In this document: positions 44,166-53,794 of the stretch, in pieces | Layout of the letters: every line of letters begins with the position of its first letter | How positions within the stretch are numbered: the stretch's first letter is position 1 | Assembly: GCA_002179805.1 (NCBI GenBank) | Contig: NAVB01000132.1 | Span: 17,065 to 81,064 of the forward strand | DNA from: Acanthamoeba lenticulata | Taxonomy: Eukaryota; Discosea; Longamoebia; Acanthamoebidae | DNA: 64,000 nt | Direction: 5' to 3' | The notes under the pieces: generated by a model | What the model saw: the letters and a program-made list of their open reading frames with translations, nothing else | The model's database searches: none | What the model was told of the DNA's origin: nothing | Made by a program: the position numbers and the translations under genes

Positions 44166-45159
44166 GGTGTATGGGTCTGGGGTTGTGGTAGTGTAAAGCC
44201 TGGCTGTTGTTGGCGTAAGTGAAGAAAAACAAGAACTGTTCAGGAACAGTGAGAAGTGGTCGTTCAGGCGACCGGCAGATCCACCTCAGAAAGGAAGCCG
44301 TGCATGCCGCCAAAGCCTTTCCTGGCGCTAGCGTAATGCCCGCACACAACCCTAAGCCATCGTGCCGGTCTAGGCATGGAGTGGTGCTGTGCACAGTGCA
44401 TATTGCTCAACCCGTGGTTTCCGATATCATCTGCTGATCGCTTTCCACTGCTGTGCTTTTTTCCGGGCATCGTCTGTTCAACCTCTCCCCAATAGGTCGC
44501 TTCTTGGACCAAGCCTTTGTCGGCGGAAGGTATCCGGAAGGTTGGCATTTTCTGGCAATTTTTTTTTTTTTGGCACAACCCGGCAAGAAGGCGTTTCAAC
44601 CAAAATTCCAGCAGTTGACTGGAAAACGCACGGCATGCAAGTGGCGGTCACGCCAAGATGGTGATCTGTGGTTCGGCTGTGGGCGACTCTCGCTACACAC
44701 GAACGGTGCTGGCTGAGATTTCGACCTCTTTTCCGACTCATGTACGTCTTGGCTGAGGTGTCAAGCAGACAGGCTATGTACGCATGAGTTGGCCGGCGTG
44801 GGCCTACGGGCGGCTCAGCCTGGCGAGCGCGGCGGCTTCAGCGTGGGGATGGAGAGAAACGAGAGAAAACAAGCTCCAAACTTGGGGGAACTGGGCCACT
44901 TCGTGCGCCCCGTTTGAACCCAGCCCGGCACCCAATAAAGAGTAGCGCAAGTCACGTTCAATTATTCAATCAGCCTCCTCTGAAGTAACACAAGCTCTTC
45001 TTCACCAAGAAGTAGAGAGCAGTCCGATATAGTCTATCAATCACACCTCCTTATTTTCCTTCTCGTTCGCACCTCCTCTCCAAACTTCCAACCACCACCC
45101 TCTCCCTTTTAGAGCAACTCCGCCGTCCAGCTACTCCTTCACCTTCCTTCCACTACACA
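44166..45159. promoter_or_regulatory. Divergent promoter region, GATA factor and protein kinase
   Basis: Nearly 1 kb separates two head-to-head genes. The last 150 bases before the kinase ATG are strikingly pyrimidine-rich (CTTCC, CACCTCC, TCTCCC tracts from about 45040 to 45155), as in leaders of strongly expressed transcripts. AATAAAG at about 44934 may be a TATA-like element, though its distance is not proven. A T-run at 44560-44572 is also present. No RNA gene was recognised. Confidence 0.4.
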
Positions 45160-46143
45160 ATGGCCGTCGCTACTACTACGACTACTGCTCTTCACCACCA
45201 CCTCCACAACGACATGCTCATCATGGAGGAGAACGACATGGACCTTATCGACATCCACAACCTCATCGGCAGCGGCTCCTCGGCTCAGGTCTACCTGGGC
45301 AAGCACACCAAGCTCAACCTGAGCATGGCCGTCAAGCTCATGAAAAAGGACTCCACCACCGAGCGTGGTCGCAAGAGGATCGCCCGTGCGCGCAACGAGG
45401 GCCTCACGATGGCTGCCCTTCAGCACAGGAACATCTGCCGAGTTTACGGCACCCTGGAGACCAAGAAATACGTCGTCCTTCTCCTCGAGTACTGCAAAGG
45501 AGGTGCGTGTTCCCTTCTATCCCTACTTGCGTTGTTGAACACTCGCTTACGTACTCCTCTCTACACAGGTGACCTTTTCGATAAGCTCAACAACTTTGGT
45601 CCCATGTCCGAGGATGAGGCGCGCCGCTACTTCCTGCAGCTCATCGACGTGGTCAACTTCATGCACCAGCGTGGCTACATTCACCGCGACATCAAGCCCG
45701 AGAACATTCTCGTCGACGAGGCCGGCAACCTCATTCTCACCGACTTCGGCTTCGCCCGCCAGTATGACTACAAGCAGCGCCTCGACGAGTGGGTGGGCAC
45801 TCTCCAGTACACTTCGCCCGAGATCGTGAGCCAGACTCCTTACATCGGCCCCGAGGTCGACGTGTGGGCCTGCGCGACCGTGCTCCTCGCCATGCTTACC
45901 GCCCGCGTGCCCTTCAGCGCCCAACGGGAGTCGATGGTGGTGAAGAAGATCAAGAACGGCGACTTCTCCTCTGCGATCGTCTCATCGGGCGTCAACCTTT
46001 CGCCCGAGGTGATGCAGCTCCTCCGTCACATGCTCGAGCCTAACGTGGAGAAGCGTGCGACCATGGCCGACGTTCTCGCTCACCCTTGGGTGCGCGGCGA
46101 GGGCGCCTTGTCCTCCTCGACGACGGTCTCGAGCCCCTTCTAA
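45160..46143 (+). CDS. Serine/threonine protein kinase (CAMK-like)
   Basis: The kinase phosphorylates Ser/Thr on target proteins using ATP. The two exons encode about 305 residues. Order of motifs: glycine loop IGSGSSAQVYLGKH, VAIK-type lysine in MAVKLMKKD, LQHRNICRVYGTLETKKYVV, catalytic loop YIHRDIKPENILVDE, magnesium DFGFARQ, P+1 region VGTLQYTSPEIV, then PEVDVWACATVLLAMLTARV and PNVEKRATMADVLAHPWV. The kinase fold is complete, with little outside it except a His/Thr-rich leader. The SPE in place of APE is common in CAMK and AMPK-like groups. The single intron at about 45504 interrupts just after YCKGG. The family member is not identified. Confidence 0.9.
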   Translation: MAVATTTTTALHHHLHNDMLIMEENDMDLIDIHNLIGSGSSAQVYLGKHTKLNLSMAVKLMKKDSTTERGRKRIARARNEGLTMAALQHRNICRVYGTLETKKYVVLLLEYCKGGACSLLSLLALLNTRLRTPLYTGDLFDKLNNFGPMSEDEARRYFLQLIDVVNFMHQRGYIHRDIKPENILVDEAGNLILTDFGFARQYDYKQRLDEWVGTLQYTSPEIVSQTPYIGPEVDVWACATVLLAMLTARVPFSAQRESMVVKKIKNGDFSSAIVSSGVNLSPEVMQLLRHMLEPNVEKRATMADVLAHPWVRGEGALSSSTTVSSPF

Positions 46144-46379
46144 GCTATCTTCTGTCTCTTCCTACCCTCCTCTGTCTATCCTCCAACGTCCGGACGGCCA
46201 GCTCGATAGCGAGCTTCGCCAATCCTCCTCTTGTACCCTCGAACAAACTGATCATGGTGTACCATCTCCTCTGTGAGGTCGCAACACGACATGTACATAA
46301 ACCGATTTTCTATTTATCTTATCGCACTTTCTCTTCCTGTTTTGGCCGGAAAAGATAAAGGAAAAATGAATCTTTATTC

Positions 46380-47245
46380 ATGGATGAAGAAGGTGTTGAC
46401 CCCAACGACGAGTACCAGCTAGCAACTCCGCTGCGCAAGCCACGCTTGTTTGCTTACGACTGGGCCAAGGGATTTGTGTCCCCCTACCGCCCAGCAGAAG
46501 TACTAGTCCCTCCCTCTCCACAGCCGCAAGCCCACTCACCGCGACTACGATTCGCAGGAAGAAGTTGTGCGGTCGGTGCTAGAGCTGGTACGGCCACAAG
46601 AAGACGACGTTGTGTTCGATCTGGGTTCTGGTGATGGCCGCTTTCTCTTGTCCTTCGCTGCCGCCATACACGAGAGGCACGGAGGCAACACCGTGGCGCG
46701 CTCCGCAGAAAGCCCAAAGCCCGTTATAGGCTACGAGCTCGACGCTAGTCTTGCGGCGCTCTCTCGCACCCACGCAGCAGACGCTGGGCTCAGTCATCTC
46801 ATCGAGGTGCGAGAAGAAGGCACGTCTCCCTTTACACACGACACTGGGAGTTTTATGCACACGGAGCGTTCTAACCTGTGCACGCTGCTGCCGCGGAGCA
46901 GACTTGACACAAGCGGATCTGTCGCCAGCGACTATAATTGTAGCCTTCCTGCTGCCTGAAGCGTTGCGCTCCCTCATCCCTAAAGTGCGTGCGCCTTCCC
47001 CTTTGCTGGATGGCTGCCACGGACTGACATCGGAATCACAGCTGCTCGAATTCCTTTCCGTCTCGCCTCGCCGCCTGGTGGTGACGATCGGTTGGTCCCT
47101 GCCAGAGGAGTACCGCACGGATCTCTTGCTTGCGGCGCATCTGCTTCCTCCTTGTGACGCAGAGCCCAAAGATGCAAAGTCTCAATTCGCTCGGCTGGGT
47201 TATTACGTGTATGGACAGCGCTGGGGTTCGACCAGCAACAGCTAA
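46380..47245 (+). CDS. SAM-dependent methyltransferase, FAM173/ATPSC-KMT-like
   Basis: FAM173-type enzymes methylate a lysine of mitochondrial carriers or the ATP synthase c subunit; assignment here is by resemblance only. Start MDEEGVDPNDEYQLATPLRK at 46380, then KPTHRDYDSQEEVVRSVLEL after the first intron. The SAM site is VVFDLGSGDGRFLLSFAAAI, followed by VIGYELDASLAAL, HLIEVREEDLTQADLSPATI and a VAFLLPEALRSLIPK segment. The last exon has LLEFLSVSPRRLVVTIGW and ends YVYGQRWGSTSNS. The second intron starts GCACGTC (donor at 46820), a GC-AG type that alone keeps frame here. The first intron end near 46490-46530 is uncertain. Confidence 0.78.
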
Positions 47246-47467
47246 GGCGAACAAACCTTGCTTTCTTTCTTGTTTTGGGCGTTGATGACGTCAGCACGCC
47301 CAGGCAAATTTCGTGGACATGGGAGGGACGACACGTCAGTGTTGGTGACGGTGCGCAGATAGATAGGTTGGCTTGTTTCATCTCCATCTTTGGCTGCGTG
47401 ACGATCAACATCGCACCTGGCCGTTCCTCCCTTGCTCGATCGAACTTGACTTCCAATTGAGCGGTAG

Positions 47468-50400
47468 ATGAAGGCTCCCACAAATCCCTTCGCCAGATCT
47501 ACGCCCCACCAAAGTGCACTTGGGGTGCCTTTCAGTCCTGCGGCTGCCTTCAGTGCCCCTGGGCTTGGTGGCGCTCCACCTCCTCAACAAACGGCCGACT
47601 CAATTCAAACGGCCACCCCTGTTGCCCACACGAGTGTCGCAGCTGCGCCAGCGCAAACGATGCAGGGTCCTCCCATTCTTCCGAGGCAGCCAATGCAGTT
47701 CCCACAATCCCAATTTCAGGCCAATCAGCACCTTGGAGGCGCCACTCAGACCCAATGGGTTACTCCTCCTACAACTGGTGGCCCTCCCACCACTCCCTAC
47801 GGCCAAATCTCTTCACCGCCTGCCGCCCACGCTGGTGGTGCCCCTCATATGCAAGGCACGCCCCCCACCGGAGGAAACTGGGGCGCTGTGCCTGCGGTGG
47901 CTCAGGTCACGCAACAAATGCAGGTAAAATTGCTCTTGGGTTCTTCTTGTTCATTCCTCTCATCATTACACTTTTATTTATTAATTCTTTTTTTTATGTC
48001 ATAAAAATAATCAACCTCGCTATTTTATCTCGTCCAGGGCATGCAACTAGCGGCCGACCCGTCGCAGCAGTACTCTGCCCCGCCGGTCCACTACATGACC
48101 GCGATGACTACCCCCCACCAGTACACCGGGGCAGCGCCGCCAACCCAGTTCACCCCCGCTGGGGGAGCGCCTCCTCCGTCTCAGTTCACTGGGCAAGCAC
48201 CGCCTACCCAGTTCACCTCCACTGGAGGAGCGCCTCCTGCCCAGTCACAGTTCTCTGCGCCGCCGATGCAGTTTGTGCCGGCCACACCTGAGCCCGCCCA
48301 GCAGCCTCAGGCACGGCTGGACCTCAACCAGGTACTCCCCTCCTGCCTGCATGAAACCCGTCGGTGTGTCCACGAGCGAGATTGTGTTTTCCTCACTTGG
48401 CCGACCCGGTAGATGCCGTCTGCTGCGCGCGACACTACCAAGACCGTGGAGTACCGCACGAGCTTCTGCGGCATTCCGCCCACGCCCGGCAGCCGTTTCT
48501 GGGTCGTTGAACAGGACAACTGCTCGCCGCGCTTCATGCGCGCCTCGACCTACAACGTGCGTGACTGCCTCGTCCTTAACCTTTACTAGCACCTGCCCAT
48601 GCTGAGCTGCCGCCACCATCACCACCATCCGGCTGTTGTTGGCCACACACGAACGCAGATCCCGGCCTCGTCGGATCTCCACATGCAGAGCGGCCTCCCG
48701 TTCGGACTCCTGGTCCAGCCGATGGCTGAGCCCGGTCTGGGAGAGTCTCCCGTGCCCCTCGTCGACTTTGGCTCCTCCGGGCCTCTGCGGTGCGCTTCAA
48801 AAGATTCTTAATTTATTCTTCTTTTACTTATTTGTTGATGCTTATTTTCACAGATGCGGCCGCTGCCGTGCCTACATCAACCCCTTCGATACGTTCATCC
48901 GAGGCGGCACTCACTACGTGTGCTCGCTTTGCACGGCCGTCAACGAGGTGCCGCAAGCCTACTTCTGCCCGCTGGAGCCCTCTGGCCGCCGTGCCGACCT
49001 CGCCCAGCGGCCGGAGCTGTCCCGCGGCTCGGTCGAGTTCGTGGCGACGGCCGAGTACATCACTAGACCGCCCATGCCGCCCGTGTGGGTGTTTGTCATC
49101 GACGTATCGGCCACCGCGCTCGCCACCGGCCTGCCCCAAACGGTCGCCAAGGCCCTCGAGAAGGTGCACTTTTCCTAGTCGCACTACTCCGGCGTCCAGT
49201 TTTACTCATCGTTGTTGTTGTTGTTGTTGTGCCGCCTCAACGAGCAGCTGTTTGCCGAGTCGGCGGCTGATGAGCCCGCGCGTGTGGCGATCGTGACCTA
49301 CGATGCCTCGGTCCACTTCTATCAAGTGCGCAACCAGCAGCAGCCCCGCATGCTTGTCATGCCCGACATCGACGAGGTACGTGTACTCTCCCCATGGCCC
49401 ATTGATGTTTGTCAATCAACTGATCAACCCCTTTTTGTTCACGGGCATTCAGCCGTTCGTGCCGTGCAGCATCGAGGCTCTCGCCGTGCGCTACACGGAG
49501 GCCAAGCCGGCATTTGACTCACTGCTGTCTCGGCTTCTCACCCTCTTCCCGACCCCCGAGCAGGACTCGGCCCTCGGCGCCGCCCTGCAGGCCTCCTACC
49601 ACCTCCTTGAGGAGAGCGGTTCGTATTTTCATCCTTTTGTTTCTTTTTCTTTTGTATTTTGTATTTTGTGTTTTTCGTGGTGGTCGCTTACCTGCAGCTG
49701 GCCATGGACGTCGTTGACAGGAGGCAAGATCTTCCTGTTCGCCTCGTCGCCCCCCATGTGCGGTGTGGGTGCGCTCAAGCCGCGGGAGGAAATCAAGCCG
49801 GGCGCCGAGAACGAGAGCACCCTGTTCCGCCCGCAGAATTCGTTCTACACCAAGCTTGCCGAGACCTGCGCCACTAACAAGGTCACCGTGGACCTCTTCC
49901 TCTTCCCGCAGACTCAGTTTGACGTCGCCTCCGTTGGCGAGGTACGTACTCTTTTTTCCTCTTTATGTCTCGTTACTAAGGCATTTTCTGAGAATTATTA
50001 TTCAATGATTTATGTTCTTCCGGAATAGTAACATTAATGCTCTTGCAGGTGGCCAAGGGCACAGGCGGGCACATTTATTACTACACGCCGGGCCTGGCCA
50101 CGGAAGAGATGAGCAACAGGCTCTACCCGGACATCGCCAAGAACCTCGCCCGCGGCACGGGCTACGACGCCCTCATGCGAGTACGCTGCAGCACGGGCCT
50201 CAGCGTCAAGGGCTACGAGGTGCGTCTCTCTTTTCGTCCGCTCGCCCGCCTTCGCTTGCCAAGCGCTGACTCTGCCGCCGCCGCTGCTGCCGACGTATAG
50301 GGCCACTTGCGTGTGATCGAAGGCCGTGACGTCGAGCTGCCCACCGTGGACTCAGCCAAAACGATCGCGTGTCTGTTGCAGCATGACGAAACGCTGCCGG

Positions 50401-51740
50401 AGAAGAGCATGGCCGTGTTCCAGGCTGCACTGCTGTACACCACGCACCAGGGCCAGCGCCGCATCCGCGTCCACACGCTGCAGCTCCCCACGGCGTCGGC
50501 CCTGCCCGCCGTCGTCCGCTCGGCCGACGTCTACACGTCGGTCGCCCTCATGGCCCGGCACGCCATCAAGGAGGTCGCCCGCGTCTCTCTCCAAGGTGCT
50601 CCTTCCTTTTACTTGAGGCGCATAGTACAATTAATTTTAAAATTAATCATTGGTTTGTTGCTGCAGCTGGCCGCAATGCGCTGGTGACTGGCGCTGTGTT
50701 CCCGCTCTACTCCTACCGGAAGAACTGCGGACAGTCTCAGGCGACCACGCAGCTCGTGCTGCCGGACTCGCTGCAGCTCCTGCCCGCGCTGACCCTCGGC
50801 CTCCTCAAGAACCCCATCTTCAGGTCCCTCTTCCCTCTTTTTCTTTTCTTTTGGTCTTTTAAATTGTTGTTTATTCACTTATTTTATTTTTTCAAATAAT
50901 TCCAATTATTCACAGGCCGGAGACGCGCCCCGACGAGCGGATGGCCCTGTTCGCGACCTTCAACACGATCCCGCTGGAAGTCCTGCCCACCTTCTTCTAC
51001 CCGACGCTCTTTGCCCTTCACAACGACTCGGGCGAGGTACCGCCTCCCCATCTTCCCTCTCGCTCACCATGTGAGCTTTATCGGCGACTCGCTTGGGCCT
51101 GACAACGATCGTGACGCACATCAGTGGGGCCAGAAGGACGAATCCGGCACGGTGGTGTTGCCGCCGGCGCTCCGCCTGTCGACGACGCAGCTCGAGGGCC
51201 ACGGCGCCTATCTCATGGACGACGGGCGCCACATCTACCTGTGGTGCGGCCCCAGCATCAACCCGAGCCTGCTGGAGGACCTCACCGGCTCGCCCGCCTT
51301 CCACCTCATCGACCCCATCAAGGTGCGTCCTCTCTTCTCTGTCCCGCTCGCTCCATGTTGGCTTCTCACGGCCTTTTTCATCTTCTTCTCTTCAGGCGTC
51401 GCTGACGGCGCGGGACAACGAGCTGTCGCGGCGCGTGTGGGAGGTCATCGGCGCCCTTCGCGCGCGTACGCCGCAGGAGCAGGTGGTGCAGCTGGCCCTC
51501 CCGCGCACCCGCGCCGAGCTGCAGTTCTTCGCCGGGCTCGTGGAGGACAAGTCGCCGCAGGGCATGTCCTACGTCGACTTCCTGGTCCACCTCCACAAGC
51601 ACATCCAAACCAAGATATCTGGGTTCGTTGTGCCGTCATCATCGTCAAGGAGAAGTAGTTGATCTAACATGTGAGGGGGTGACGCGCGCAGTGATGAGAC
51701 GTCGCAGGTCGCCATGCGGGCGATGGTCGAATGGAGCTGA
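47468..51740 (+). CDS. SEC24: COPII coat protein SEC24
   Basis: SEC24 is the cargo-binding half of the SEC23/24 inner COPII coat that buds vesicles from the ER. The N-terminal exons are Pro/Gln/Ala-rich (QQTADSIQ, GNWGAVPAVAQVTQQMQ, QYSAPPVHYM). Then come FGLLVQPMAEPG, the zinc finger CGRCRAYINPFDTFIRGGTH with YVCSLC, and the vWA-like trunk: VWVFVIDVSATALATGLPQT, DEPARVAIVTYDASVHFYQV. Beta-sandwich, helical and gelsolin-like parts follow (VTVDLFLFPQTQFDVASVGE, YDALMRVRCSTGLSVKGYE, NCGQSQATTQLVLPDSLQLL, AYLMDDGRHIYLWCGPSINP). The last exon ends TSQVAMRAMVEWS at 51738-51740. About 14 introns. One intron hides an in-frame stop after KALEK (49164-49258). Confidence 0.93.
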
Positions 51741-51890
51741 TCTTCTCCTGTTCTGCCATCACGCTCGTTACTTGCCTTCTTCTCCGCCTTACCTTGATTG
51801 GGACCCTAAAGGGTTCTTTTTTTTAATCATTTCTTAACAAAAAGAGAAACAGAAATACGCTGGAGCTCTTTCTCGACCCTTTAGCATGCT

Positions 51891-53052
51891 TCAAGGCGTC
51901 TTGAGCCACTCCTGGGCCAGCACCCAGTAGACATCAGGCAGACTGTCAACAGGACCGTCGGGCCACACCCAAATGCTTTGGATGGCGAACTTGGGCAACG
52001 TGTAGAAGATTTCCACCAGTTCGGCGTCGGTCTGGGACGCGGGCAAGAGACCAAAGCCGTAGTGCTCCACACCCCCAGCGCTGGGAATGTCCTGCTGGAG
52101 CATCCCTTGAAGAGCGGGAGGCACGAACCCATAGGTGCCCATGTCCATCCAAATGTCCACCGCTGCATCCACCCCAGCAGCACATGTTAGCTGTTGGCTC
52201 GAGGAAGCCGGGGATCAAACCTTTACGACTATCTGCGAAGGAGGATCCCAGCCCTGCCGTGTCGTAGCTGAGGATCAAGCCTTCATCGTTGAGGGTTTGC
52301 CTGAAACGAAGGAGAAAGTCGTCCAAAATCTGAAGCACGTGATCTATGTAAGCACTACATATATAACACATGAAGAACCTAATGGGGAGAATGGTACGCG
52401 CTCGTCCGGGACACCAGACTCCCAATCGATGTTGTATCCGGCATACTTGTTCTTCTTGGCAATTTTCGTGGCTCGGTAGATCACATCATCTGCACCACGA
52501 TGTTAAGTTGCAACGCAGATAAAAAGCGAGGAGTCAACCTTGAAGGTCGCGTGAGTTCATCAGCAAGTCGAGGCCAGTGCCATCGTAGCCAGGAGGCAGA
52601 GTGATACAAGGCATCACCTTCAGCCTGCAGCTTATCTTAGATAGAAAAAAGGATAGAGCTAACTAATGAGGAGGTTCAGAGCTCGGACCCGAACGACTTC
52701 ACTTGGGCGATGACACTATCCCACAAGGGACAAACCGAATAAGTGCCATTGTTGTTGCAGGGCTGCTGCGCCGGAACTGTTGGGTCGCAACTGCAGGCGA
52801 AACGGCCGTTAATGTCAATCATATACGAGATGACGCTTATATGAGTGAGCGAGGCAGCATTTTGCTGTATAACCGCTGAGTGTCGAGTGGCGTGAGTACC
52901 CCCACGCATCAGAAAGGGGGTTAGGTAATACCCGCTGTAGTGTTACGACCAAAGTCGCTCCACAATACAGACATCTTGGCGGCATCTGCTAACCAAATGC
53001 ATGCCACAGTGCTGAGTAGGAAGAGGGCAAGGCAGTGTGGGCCCGTCTTCAT
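51891..53052 (-). CDS. Secreted GH18-like protein
   Basis: The start at 53052 encodes a signal peptide (MKTGPHCLALFLLSTVACIW then LADA). The mature chain, over about six exons, reads KMSVLWSDFGRNTTA, AAVIQQNAASLTHISVISYM, GRFACSCD, LWDSVIAQVKSFGS, MPCITLPPGYDGTGLDLLMN, IYRATKIAKKNKYAGYNIDW with ESG, ILDDFLLRFRQTLNDEGLIL and DIWMDMGTYGF...HYGFGLL. The strand-four motif AGYNIDWE matches the GH18 chitinase DGxDxDxE site with the last Asp and the catalytic Glu kept but the first two Asp replaced. The fold is thus GH18-like; activity on chitin-type glycans is possible, not shown. Two Cys in SCD...C and CNNN suggest disulfides. Converges with SEC24. Confidence 0.7.
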
Positions 53053-53180
53053 CACCGTTAAAAAATTTGTGGGTTGTTTGGTTCTTTTGCCAGTTTAAAA
53101 GAGAAAACTTCAGTTTGATAAGTTGAAAAAAAGAAAATACGGCAGTTTCGAGGAGGCGTTAGCCGGACTCGAAACGATGT

Positions 53181-53220
53181 TTGTCACGACAGTTGTCGCC
53201 CCGCACCTTTTTTAGGGGCT
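53181..53220 (+). repeat. Left terminal inverted repeat
   Basis: Pairs with 53699-53740 in inverse orientation; cores TTGTCAC, GTTGTCGCCCC and TTTAGGGGCT are shared, with a few substitutions and a 1-3 base gap between cores. Confidence 0.7.
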
Positions 53221-53256
53221 GCCGGATAGCGGTGGGCCTGGTGTGACTGTTGGTGA

Positions 53257-53409
53257 GCGAGGCCGCGGCGGCCGGCCTCGCAGCGGCTGCGCCGCTGACT
53301 GCCAGCGTAGTGCTGGCAGGGTGGTGACCGGGTTGATAGGAGGCTCCCCTTTATATAGGGGAGCGGCGAGAGGGAGAGGCAAGTTTTTTCTTGTTCTCTC
53401 TCCCTCTCG
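53257..53409. repeat. Cluster of five hairpins inside the element
   Basis: Successive palindromes: GCGAGGCC/GGCCTCGC (53257-53281), CAGCGGC/GCCGCTG (53281-53297), CTGCCAGC/GCTGGCAG (53299-53319), CTCCCCT/AGGGGAG with a TTATAT loop (53344-53363), and CGAGAGGGAGAG/CTCTCCCTCTCG (53367-53378 with 53398-53409). All arms are perfect. Confidence 0.8.
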
Positions 53410-53698
53410 GCGCGCGAGACAGGGGACGACCCGCCCACCCGCCCCGTCGCGCCTGCGCGCGTGTGGGGATGCGCGGTTGTGACGTGCGCCTGGCCTCCTA
53501 CGCGAGGGGGTGTTTTTTCCTTTTGCAGCCGTCACGCTCTCGGTGATGGTTCTCTCGCTGCTAGGGCGCCGATGGAGCGACCGCGCGCGAGTGGCGGGGC
53601 GTGGAGGAGGCCAGGCGAGGCGAGGAGTCGAAGGAGGAAGGCTTTTATTCTGAAAGAATAAAACACCCAACGGTTTGAGGACGCGTGGTTGCCGTTGG

Positions 53699-53740
53699 AG
53701 CCCCTAAAGAAAGGCTGTAGGGGCGACAACGGAGTGACAA
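53699..53740 (-). repeat. Right terminal inverted repeat
   Basis: Inverse partner of 53181-53220; reads AGCCCCTAAAG, then GGGGCGACAAC and GTGACAA at the outer end. Confidence 0.7.
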
Positions 53741-53794
53741 TGTGAATTTTCAACTCTCACTGAACAGAAACAGAACAGCCACCCACTCTCGACC

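Larger units (their letters stand above)
53181..53740. mobile_element. Terminal-inverted-repeat element (MITE-like), 560 bp
   Basis: The left end TTGTCACGACAGTTGTCGCC (53181) and the reverse complement of the right end (ending 53740) share TTGTCAC, GTTGTCGCCCC, a CCTTT-TT run and AGGGGCT, about 40 bases of imperfect inverted repeat. Direct TGT flanks both ends (53178-53180, 53741-53743), a possible target duplication. The middle has five successive GC-rich hairpins and no credible transposase frame, so it should be non-autonomous. It lies in the spacer between the GH18-like and F-box/uL1 genes, close to the promoter of the latter. Confidence 0.65.

Noticed and set aside
49164..49258. Premature stop in SEC24
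   Set aside because: The stop lies in an intron (donor GTGCACT after KALEK, acceptor GAGCAG before LFAES).
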